From contig CP075496.1 in the NCBI GenBank assembly GCA_021613535.1, forward strand, positions 15,004,001 to 15,068,000: DNA of 64,000 nt. Reading direction: 5' to 3'. The stretch comes from Adineta vaga (lineage: Eukaryota > Rotifera). The position numbers and the translations under genes were made by a program. This document shows, piece by piece, positions 45,608 to 54,374 of the stretch. Numbering within the stretch: the first letter of the stretch is position 1; each line of letters begins with the position of its first letter. The notes below the pieces were generated by a model. The model was not told where the DNA came from. It saw nothing but the letters and a program-made list of their open reading frames with translations, and did no database searches.

Positions 45608-46627
45608 AATTTTCTTCATCGATGGTGATGAAATAATAAAGAACTTTTGAATACTAAAAATATACTTCATATCCATTTTATTCTTTTCTTTTCTTTTCTT
45701 TTCTCTAATAACTAACAATAATCATTCTTTTTATCATATTATTAATAAAATTTTAAGTTTCAATTGCATACCTGTCGATACATTTACTGATAATTATTTA
45801 ATTTTATCATGCTTTCATATCGATATCATATATTAAAATGAAGTAAATAAGAATAATTAAATTTTGTTTAATCAACAAAGGGTTCGAATATGCTATCGAT
45901 CAATGTATTCTATATTTACTTATGAATTAATTTCTCATCAGTTCGATCACACACATTCATCGTTTAATATCTGAATAAACTACGTAGGGTATCTTAGACT
46001 AGGATTCGAGTTTTTTCTAGAAGGATTCGCCTATAGGTTAGACCAAGATGCAGCTCGACGAGCTCTATCGAATGAACACCTTTTTAGTTCAATTCGGATA
46101 AGTTTTAGTAGTAAAAATCGCTCAATACACCAGTTTTTACTAGTAAATCTTACTAAAACCTGTATGGATTCGCTCATAGGTTAGATCAAACGCTGAAACT
46201 TCATACATCCATAGAGCAACGCTAGCTCTATCGATTGAATATCTTGGATGCTATCTTTGAATGTACTACAGTGGTAAAAATCACTAAATAGTAAACCATT
46301 ACTAATGAATTTACTATATCCAAAAAATATTGACTTAAAGGTTAGATCAGGTTAGATCAGCGTTGGACCAAGATAGAACTCGATGAGATCTAACGATTGA
46401 GCACCATGGATGCTATGTTGAAATTAATTATAATCAACAAAGGCTGTTGTGAATGAATTTAAGACAGAATAATAGCAGGAAAAATGAAGTATATGCGCTG
46501 ATTCTTTAAAAACGTTTCTATTTAGTGATAGTACTACATAACAAAACATGAATATTGAATATTAACATTTATTAGAGAAAAATTAAGTACAGAAAAACTA
46601 GATGTATACAATTATACAGTAAAGATG
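45608..46627. other. Intergenic with a degenerate repeat of about 155 bp
   Basis: Between about 46015 and 46420 three imperfect units share AGGTTAGA(T/C)CA, (A)GCTCTATCGA or its variant, and GAATGAACACC/TGGATGCTAT. See the repeat entry. Confidence 0.45.
46015..46420 (+). repeat. Degenerate tandem repeat, about 155-bp period
   Basis: Unit marks are GATTCGCCTATAGGTTAGAC (46022), GATTCGCTCATAGGTTAGAT (about 46179) and a diverged AAAGGTTAGATCAGG (about 46336). Each is followed about 40 bp later by a CTCTATCGA/ATCTAACGA word and GAGCACC/GAACACC. Copies have diverged considerably. Confidence 0.5.
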
Positions 46628-47460
46628 TCATCTAGAACTGTGTTGAAGAGACGTACAGACCTGCGTACTTTGTTTAGAAAATATCTCCATATATAAAAAA
46701 AGTATAGAGCAGATAATAGTTACTAAGAGAACTATAATATATAATATTATATCGTGAATTGTCATTAATTGCTTCGAGGCAAAAATTGTTGATAATTCGT
46801 TAATAGACTGTTGTGATTGTTTCTGATAAGATGATATTAGTGTGTTGGTCATGTTTCTTAATGATACGACCACATTTGGTAGATGTCGAAACTTTGATTC
46901 CATATTTGATTTAACAATAGTCGGATGACGTTGTGTACAAGATGATGACGATAATCGAACATTCGCGCAAGTGATTGTCTTGTCGCATGACAGATTTATG
47001 AGTGCTGTTTCTGATATTGACAATGGTTCACTAAATTCGTTTGAAGTTGAAGAAACCTGACAATATTCAGTTTGATAAATATTAACAAAAATAACCAAAT
47101 ACCGTTGTCAATATGAATTACATCTTGATCGATATGTTGTGATCTGCTAGTTTTGCACATATTGGTGACTACTTGGTTATCGTCCAATAATTGAGATAGG
47201 CATAATGATTTAGATATTGGCACCGATATACGCTTTTTATCACATTGAATGATAGACGAGAATATACATTGCTTGATATCACTTTCATCATTCCATGTGA
47301 TTAACGATTGTTTTAGTGGATTAATTCCAATTATTTTTGGAAGGTTCGAATAAATATATTTATTCCCATTAGAAACAATAGGTAGTGGAATTAAATGATA
47401 AACTAAGAACTATGTCGTTATGTCAGATGGAACTCGTAGAAATAATGTAGATATATGATA
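46628..47460 (-). pseudogene. Envelope-glycoprotein-like relic, frameshifted
   Basis: Minus-strand frames give an ectodomain-like sequence with several cysteines and N-glycosylation sites. One frame is open through about 47090-47390 and another from 47098 to the stop at 46628. The downstream part has a long amphipathic region, then one strongly hydrophobic segment (IILYIIVLLVTIICSILFLY) and a short cytoplasmic tail, the layout of a viral or retroelement envelope C-terminus. A stop near 47410 and a shift near 47100 disable it. No polymerase, integrase or LTR is visible nearby. The assignment rests on architecture and a general resemblance to envelope-like proteins of bdelloid retroelements. 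An unrelated membrane protein is possible. Confidence 0.35.
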
Positions 47461-48444
47461 CTTAGAAAGAATGAAAAGATGAAAAACACTTTTAAAAGTC
47501 TTTTATGTATAAATTTTGATTGGATCCGGATCGGGTCAGGTCCCGGTCCCGCTTTATGGCTTTGATGAGCACTCCTATTATTCTTTCAGAAAAGGGTCAG
47601 CGAATCCAAAGGATGAGCGTTACTTGTTAAATAAATAGACAATATAATACTACTTGATTATTTTGTAATGCATCACTAGGGATGTAACAATACCAATACG
47701 GTATTGGTATTAGTACTCAGGTCTACAAATCCGACAACGGATCCGATAGGATCTTATAGAATCCATTCATCTTACGTAATCCTAGAGTGAGGGTGTCATT
47801 CCTTTACGTAGTCAGACACACCCTCACCCACGCCCACGCCCGCACTCTCACCGTCAAGAATTACATTCAGACACGTCTGCATATGTGATTTTTCGCATTA
47901 TGTTCGGTGTTATTAAGCAACCACAAATTAGATAGCAAAACTTAGGTGTAAAGAGCGGGTTTGTGATTACGTCATTAATGTGAAATCTCATGAAAAGAAT
48001 GGCAAAAAAGTAACGTAGTATTTCTAAATATACCGTATTTGTATGGGTTTTCATGTTTTGTGGCATGCTTTATCTTTCCAACGTAGAAAAGAAAAAAGAT
48101 AAGAATATTTAAACAGCATAAATACTGCCTGCAAATATGATTCAATCCTTAAAGGGAATTCTCCCTCTCAATCATAAATCTGTAGATAAATGCGCAGAAG
48201 GCAGAGAATGTCTGTTATGGTAGAATATATCTCTTCTGCAATGAGTATATATTTTCTTACATCTCTCTTTGTTTCATTCTATCATGTCTCGATATATTCT
48301 GTTCTGTTTCACGTTTTGAGTATTTAAAGGAGTGAATAACACACGAAAGGGAGTTGATAAATAAGAATCATCTTTAACTTATTTCTCTTAAACTCGACTT
48401 TACTGATCACATTAATCTACGAAGAAAATACATATTCCTAAAAA
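47461..48444. other. Intergenic with GC-rich word cluster and foldback
   Basis: 47515-47560 has GGATCCGGATCGGGTCAGGT-type sequence. 47588-47607 repeats an intron segment found at 27988. 47688-47715 has AATACC/GGTATT words. 47720-47770 is a short GGATCCGATAGG island. 47786-47840 is a foldback. The last 200 bp are the likely promoter of the small His-rich gene. Confidence 0.5.
47786..47840. repeat. Telomere-like foldback repeat, copy 8
   Basis: Left arm AGTGAGGGTGTCA; right arm GACACACCCTCACCCACGCC followed by more CCCACGCCC-type units. The C-rich arm is longer and close to a short tandem array. Confidence 0.7.
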
Positions 48445-48681
48445 ATGAGTAGCTATGAAGGTGACGATTACTGCCATCGTGGATCTGGTCCGAGTGGTAA
48501 ACCAAAGCTACATTTTATTCAATACAATAGCCAACAAGCTGCTAGAGACGGTGCATTTCATGCAGGTGGAAAAAATGAACCGGCACATCACGCACATCCG
48601 AAAGAAGGAAAAGCTCATTATCATGCAGCTGACAAAAGTGGAAATATTATCAAAGATGGAGTACATCATTGTTATGGTTAG
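48445..48681 (+). CDS. Small His-rich protein (78 aa)
   Basis: Intronless. The sequence has HRGSGPSGKPKLHFIQYNSQ, QAARDGAFHAGGKNEP, then HHAHPKEGKAHYHAADKSGN and IIKDGVHHCYG. The block PK-x-G-x-x-HYH-x-x-D-x-x-G-N-x-I with a terminal HH-Y is reminiscent of small domains found at the C-termini of bacterial secreted proteins and as stand-alone fungal proteins. I cannot name the family or show an activity. The many histidines could bind metal. No signal peptide. Horizontal origin is possible but unproven. Confidence 0.55.
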   Translation: MSSYEGDDYCHRGSGPSGKPKLHFIQYNSQQAARDGAFHAGGKNEPAHHAHPKEGKAHYHAADKSGNIIKDGVHHCYG

Positions 48682-49045
48682 ACTGTTGTAGACTATTACA
48701 TAGATAATCAAAAAAATTATTTATTTATTCTTGAAATAAATATATGGAAATTAGTAAAGATACCGTTTGGGTTTGATACGTCTATTTTCAATCATCTTCA
48801 TGTCTTTGTGGTTAATTTCGTTGCAAACTCACAGTTTGAAGAATTCTTGCAATTAATTGTTTTATTGTTCAAAAAGAATGAAAACACCACTTTGAGTCTA
48901 TAATACGTTCTACAAGGATATGTGTGGATCTGAGGGTAACAAAAAAGTGTTTTTTTTTAAATGAGATTATTGGTAGAAGTACGAGTGTGAGTTAGACTTC
49001 GTATTTACATTCTTAAGAGTGATCTGCTGGATGTTCTAATCAAGG
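48682..49045. other. Convergent intergenic spacer
   Basis: AATAAA at about 48736. A weak foldback-like pair, TGTGTGGATCTGAGGGTAAC (48920-48939) and a diverged complementary stretch near 49000. No gene seen. Confidence 0.45.
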
Positions 49046-51473
49046 TCAACCACATGTCCATTTAAGTGTGATACTTTTATCAAAACTCTGAAAACTTCTA
49101 GATGACGTTGATCTTAGAGAATCTTGAATGACTTTTCGAAGTGCGTCTTGAACAGTGTTCCCATTCATGCCTTCATTCGTATGTTCACATAAATAGTCCA
49201 ATACAGTAATTCCATCAGTAGATGCACTACTACTGAGTGAATGCACACGAAAACTGAGTCGTTTTAGTTCGGTGAGCACACGCATAGAATGTGGTGCTTC
49301 TGGTTGATAGCGATCACCGCTCCGGATCCATGTAATTTGGCAGAATGACACTATCTCTGGTTCTGAAGTAGTTGTTGAAAGAACAGTAGTGGTCGAAACT
49401 AGAATAATCATTATATCATCAATTAATTCTTTGATCTTAGGTATGAAGTGTAGATGACATTATTATCATACAAATCTTTTCTTTAAATTTACATCGACTT
49501 ATTGTTTTTTCACGCAAATTAAGCAATATAGAATGCAGTTGTTTCAGATATATTATCCACTTTTCAAAACTAACAAGAAGAATTTCTTACCGATGCCATC
49601 TTATATTTAATAAAAATACAAAATTCAAAGAAACAACTCATCATAAACTTTGAAACTTACGTTCACACTCTTCGTCACTATTATCACCACAATCGTTGTC
49701 ACCATCGCATAGAAATGCACGAGGGATGCATTGACCATTATGACAAGTTGCCTGATCAGCATTACATTGGTTTCTTTCTTCTTGGACTGTCACGCCTAAA
49801 TGGGGACAAAATAGCTATATACGCGTTGTGTATCGCATAGGACACTTTACTTGGTGTTGAAACTGGATCTTAATCGATAAGATAAAAAAAAGCGGAATAT
49901 TTAAAATATCAAGATATTATTCGAATTACTTTTGAATTTCAAATCGATGAAACCATCTCTATGAATAGAAAGCCGAGTACTACAGCGATATCTACCCAAA
50001 TAAGTTTGTGTAATTGGATGAATATAAAGGCTGGTACCATTTTGATGGAATGGGTAAACATTATAAATCCGCTTTACAAAAAAAAATATTAATTTTATGG
50101 ATATTAAAATCAAAGGTTGCGTAGACTTCACTGATGTTTCAAGAAACTGTAAGGCATAAATTAAAAATGTATTTCTCGTGAAATAATGTGATCATTTTTC
50201 TCTCAAAAAATGTTATATTGTAATACATGGAATGTCGTGAAAACCATTATACATACTTGATCATTGAAGTACCATTTCAGGCTTTCTGCATCCTCTAGCG
50301 CTGCACCTGTACATTGAAGTTCGACAAAATCACCTTCTTCCATATCCGGTGCAGTGATAATTAAATTTATGATACCATCATTTCCAAAACCTGTGGAATC
50401 AGGTGCTAAAAAACCTATTATAAAACACGATAATATTAGAATTAAAATGAAATTAACTTTTTGATGTAACTTACAAGCAGATACCTGAGCGTCAGGATCT
50501 GCTGTTTGTGTTCCATGGCTATCACTAACTTCTTGTATAGTAAGAGTAGCTGAATCAATAATGCCATTGATGTCGTACGCTGTACATGTATATTTACCAA
50601 TTTTTCTTCTATCGTCAAATGTAATACGTGCTTTTAACATTATTCCTAATGCAAATTCTTCTCTGGAAACTGATTCTGTGGGAGAAAGACGCTAAAAATA
50701 ATTTTCTGAATAAAGAAAATTTGATATCTATTAGAAATGTTTTACACGTTGGAATTCTTCTTGAGTCCAATAAATAGTTGTATTGGAATTACCTCCATAG
50801 ACAAAACAATTTAATTCAACTGTTTTTCCACGTTCAACTCGAAGAAAAGGTGAAATAACGACAACACGAAATGCAACTCCACTATATGCATTGGATTGAA
50901 CTGAAAATGAGGCAATATATGAATAATATTTCTCTCATTTTACACATTCACTTCATAATACTAACCTGTAGTATCATTGATCTGTATCTCATCTTCTAAA
51001 AATTAATTATAAATTATTTCAATTAAAAAAAAATAGAAAATAGGAAAGCGAAAAAAGAAATAAGCTATATTCTTTCATTGATATGCGTACACAAATCATT
51101 TCATTCGTAGTTAAAATAAGAGAATCAATATTTATTATATAAATATTACCAATAGTTTCTGTTTTTCTTTCTTCATCTTCATTAAACTCATCCACTATAA
51201 AATATATTTAAAAATGAATCCTATGTAATTTATGAGACAAAAGAATATACAAAATTTCGTTTTTCCTTCTCATTGACATTAACTTACTTTCATCATCTTG
51301 TCGTTTCAATCTTAGTTTTGAATCCAGATGAGTAGAAGCACTCTTATACAAATAATTTATTAATTATTATGTTAATTGAATAAAAATAAAAGAATTTGTT
51401 TTACCTCTGATATAAATATATTTGTTATAAAACAGAAAAATAGAACTAAACTGGTGATGATTTTTACATTCAT
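49046..51473 (-). CDS. Secreted protein with Ig-like domains and an LDL-receptor class A module
   Basis: Eleven exons on the minus strand: 51405-51473, 51288-51342, 51150-51194, 50966-50995, 50746-50900, 50475-50691, 50257-50414, 49930-50071, 49851-49868, 49661-49795 and 49046-49398; 458 aa. A signal peptide ([20 protein letters not shown]) precedes an acidic spacer. A first Ig-like domain has [16 protein letters not shown] and [15 protein letters not shown]; a second has [26 protein letters not shown] and [12 protein letters not shown]. An LDLa module follows: [20 protein letters not shown], then [14 protein letters not shown] with the calcium-binding acidic residues. A C-terminal region of about 115 residues ([19 protein letters not shown]) ends in WTCG. 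The Ig plus LDLa combination recalls basement-membrane proteins such as perlecan; matrix location is inferred. Confidence 0.8.
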
Positions 51474-52915
51474 TTCGTGAAAAACTATATTGAAAATAAT
51501 CTTCGATGAATACACTGAATAGTTAATAATGAATGATTTAGTTATCACAAGTATAATATCTTTTTTCCCCTATACGTATTATCTTCCAGTCAACAAATGA
51601 TATGTATCACAGTACTTACGCTTATCTATAAAAGAAAGCACAAAATATAGTTGAAATTCTTTAGGATATATCGAGACAAACGTAATTTGTTTATCATTTT
51701 TGTCTTTCATCGTTATACGAGTGTAGAAAGAACAAGGAAAAGAATGGTCGTTTTATTCAATAGATTATGGAAAAGTTATTCTAGAAAACATAAGTCAAAG
51801 TACGAAAGATCAAAACTTAAACTATTGAGATATCAAATAAATAAAAAACAATTACGAAAGAAAAAGAGTAGAGACCGTGAAAGTACAGAAAAGAGATCTT
51901 CACGCACGTTCTCATTTATTTCTTCTACATATCTCGTTTATTTCTGATGAATTAACTTCTAAAAAGGAAAGTAAACAATTCAAGAGAGAAAAGACAGACT
52001 TGAAGTACAAAAGTAATTCAAAGTATGTAGAAGTAGCTGAAAGTACTTCAAGTCCAGAATTTTACCTTTTTCTCCTTGATTCTTGAACACAAGTATAACG
52101 ACAAACTAAAGGAGTAAAGCTTTATTACTTTCTTTGATATGATGTTTATTGATTATTCTACATATTCAGAATGCAAAGATTTGATATATAATATACTTTT
52201 GTATACGAGAGAAAGAGATAAATATACAAGTAAAGAAAAAACGATGGAATCTATAGCAAACAAGTTTAACAAAAATCAACTTGAGAAAACTTTATACTTC
52301 TGAATAAATTAGTTTGTGTGACTATATTGTTTTCATTTTAGACTTGATGAATAAGAGAAAAACTTCTTATGATAATTCATTATATATACTTTAAGCCAAC
52401 GTAGTATTCATTGAAATTATGATCTATTTAGAGTATATATTTGGATACCATGCTCGTTTAAGATAATGATCACTAGATTTTCAATAATAAAGATGAATAT
52501 ATTTTGTTGAGGAGAATTTAATCTAACATTCATTTGATCGACGTTATATTGAAAACTCCTTAGTATTCCAAATAAAACATAAATTTTGTTTGAAGGCTAT
52601 TATTCTTTGTTTTACTTTTAAAACATTTTGTGCCAATTTCTCAAATTAGTTGTATTTTCTTGTTGAGGAAGTGTATCGATGGGATTCATTTGTAAATATG
52701 CTATCCACACCCACACCCTCAAGATTTTCTTTCTTCCTTCTTCTGTAGTTAGGACAATAACGTATGGTGAAATAACATAGTAACGGAAAAAAATAAAACG
52801 CACTGCATAGAGTTCTTTTTTTTTCATCACCGATCATATTTTCTTGTTGCTATAGATGTGAAAGAACAGAAAGCGAAAAAAAACACAGAATATGTTATTT
52901 ATGTAAAGAAGAGAA
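51474..52915. other. Intergenic; weak basic ORF and a C-rich half-repeat
   Basis: An open frame at 51651-51947 is Lys/Arg-rich (LRKKKSRDRESTEKRSS), and an overlapping one at 51877-52086 continues in similar style (KQFKREKTDLKYKSNSK). Together they could be an exon pair, but no clear GT-AG intron joins them. A C-rich half-repeat (ATCCACACCCACACCCTCAA) sits at 52703-52722. No other gene. Confidence 0.35.
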
Positions 52916-53791
52916 ATGGCAACTGCTTCAACATCATCAAGAACTAAAGCGTCCATTCCTCATTTGAGAGAAGAGAGATTTTTGTTTCCAATCACAATAG
53001 CACCCACACCCTCACCTTCACCTTCACGTGTAACAAATGACGACAAAGTAGCATTCTACTTACGAAATGGTCAATTTACGAAAACCTACGCCTATTTACA
53101 TATAGAACCCAAAGAGAAAACAGTCGCTGATGTTGTCGAAGAAGCTGCTCGAGGAATTATCGAAGAAGGAGCTAGCCTTGGCAAGGAAAAAGAAGCTCAA
53201 GAATTGGCTGATCAACTCCTCACCGTCAAACACTTTGGTGATAAACTATTAACGAGTATCTGGACAGACATACCTTCACAGATTGGTGAAACATGTGTTC
53301 ATCTCTACACGAAAGAGTCCTTCTGGTACCGACTGATTAATCAAACTCTTCGTCATTGTGAGACAGCCACACCTGAACAAGTTAAATCAATGGGACCATT
53401 CTGCTATCTTCTGAACAAATATCTCGAGAAGAATGCAACAACTGATGTATTAACTACCTACCGTGGTCTAACTCTCACGGATGAAGAGCGCAAAGCTTTT
53501 ATGAAGAAAAAGATGACATTCGCAGCTTTCACATCGACCAGTAAAAGTCGAGTGCAAGCAGAGCAGTTTGGCAACACACTGCTCATCATTGATTTGAATG
53601 TAAAGTGCAAAATTGGGAATCCTGATCAAAATGTTCGATGTGTCACTCATATTTCTCATCTCTCTGATTTCCCGAATGAAGAAGAGGTCTTAGTGTGGCC
53701 TTGGAGAGTATTTCACTTTGTTAAGTATGAGTTTGATACTGTAAAGAAAAAACATGTTGTGTATCTGAAATCTGCAGATTCTAATTACTAG
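52916..53791 (+). CDS. NAD:arginine ADP-ribosyltransferase
   Basis: Intronless, 291 aa. The R-S-E signature of arginine-specific ADP-ribosyltransferases is complete: TYRGLTLTDEE (Arg about 183), FAAFTSTSKSRVQAEQFG (STS about 206-208) and the ExE motif in FPNEEEVLVWPWRVFHF (about 254-256). The N-terminal half (about 45-150) is helical, with WYRLINQTLRHCETATPEQV just before the catalytic core, as in bdelloid ART proteins. No signal peptide or TPRs. The enzyme would transfer ADP-ribose from NAD to arginine of proteins; the target is unknown. The linker APTPSPSPSRV is encoded by a telomere-like C-rich sequence (CACCCACACCCTCACCTTCA). It differs in architecture from the broken ART-TPR gene at 16662. 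Confidence 0.88.
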   Translation: MATASTSSRTKASIPHLREERFLFPITIAPTPSPSPSRVTNDDKVAFYLRNGQFTKTYAYLHIEPKEKTVADVVEEAARGIIEEGASLGKEKEAQELADQLLTVKHFGDKLLTSIWTDIPSQIGETCVHLYTKESFWYRLINQTLRHCETATPEQVKSMGPFCYLLNKYLEKNATTDVLTTYRGLTLTDEERKAFMKKKMTFAAFTSTSKSRVQAEQFGNTLLIIDLNVKCKIGNPDQNVRCVTHISHLSDFPNEEEVLVWPWRVFHFVKYEFDTVKKKHVVYLKSADSNY

Positions 53792-54123
53792 GAAACAACA
53801 GATCTGTCTGTTTGCTCTTATTTTAAATATATATATATGCATATATATTTGTTGAAATTAGTTTTTCCTGCATTATATTTGTTCATATTCTATAGTACAA
53901 CTTTGTGCATTCTCTCTACATGTACCAATCTTCTCAAACTCTACCAAATTGCCCTTTCATCGACACAATTTCAATTAGAGTGATGTTATTTCGAGTAAAC
54001 ACATCTATCGGACTAGTTCGGAATAGATGAAAATTATGAAAAAAAGTATTCCTCTCATAATAACGAGACTTTGCGGCATAACTTGAACCATCAATACCTC
54101 GACAGAATAAAAGAAAAAGATAG
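53792..54123. other. Intergenic, left flank of the retrotransposon
   Basis: About 54065-54110 resembles the dispersed repeat segments at 24795 and 32150. Interrupted at 54128 by the LTR element and continuing at 60184. Confidence 0.5.
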
Positions 54124-54128
54124 AATAT

Positions 54129-54297
54129 TGTCACGGCATTTTGCCGTGATATCTCATGAGTCAAGGCATTCCTTACTCATGTGTATATGATTCCTGAGTC
54201 ATGTATACATGAGCAAGGATATATATACGCGCTTCGCTTATGCTTGAGGGTGTCTTCCCTATTGTATTCTCTTTGATCACAATACATACTCATCACA
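54129..54297 (+). repeat. 5' LTR
   Basis: 169 bp, TG...CA ends. Contains an internal hairpin CACGGCATTTTGCCGTG at its start, a TATATATA box (about 54219-54227) and CTTGAGGGTGTCTTCCC, which by chance resembles the foldback arm. Presumably carries the promoter and R region. Confidence 0.95.
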
Positions 54298-54298
54298 A

Positions 54299-54313
54299 TG
54301 GTGCACTGGCCGG
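54299..54313 (+). other. Primer-binding site, tRNA-Gly-like
   Basis: TGGTGCACTGGCCGG, beginning one base after the 5' LTR, is complementary to the 3' end of a metazoan tRNA-Gly (GCC) apart from one position. Inferred from knowledge of tRNA-Gly ends. Confidence 0.7.
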
Positions 54314-54374
54314 TCTACTGTAACCACTGAACAGTAGATCCTCCACATCAAACAATATTGGTCTCCTCTACTAT

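Noticed and set aside
54243-54260. CTTGAGGGTGTCTTCCC in the LTR as another foldback-family copy
   Set aside because: There is no complementary arm nearby and the sequence diverges after GGGTGT; probably chance.
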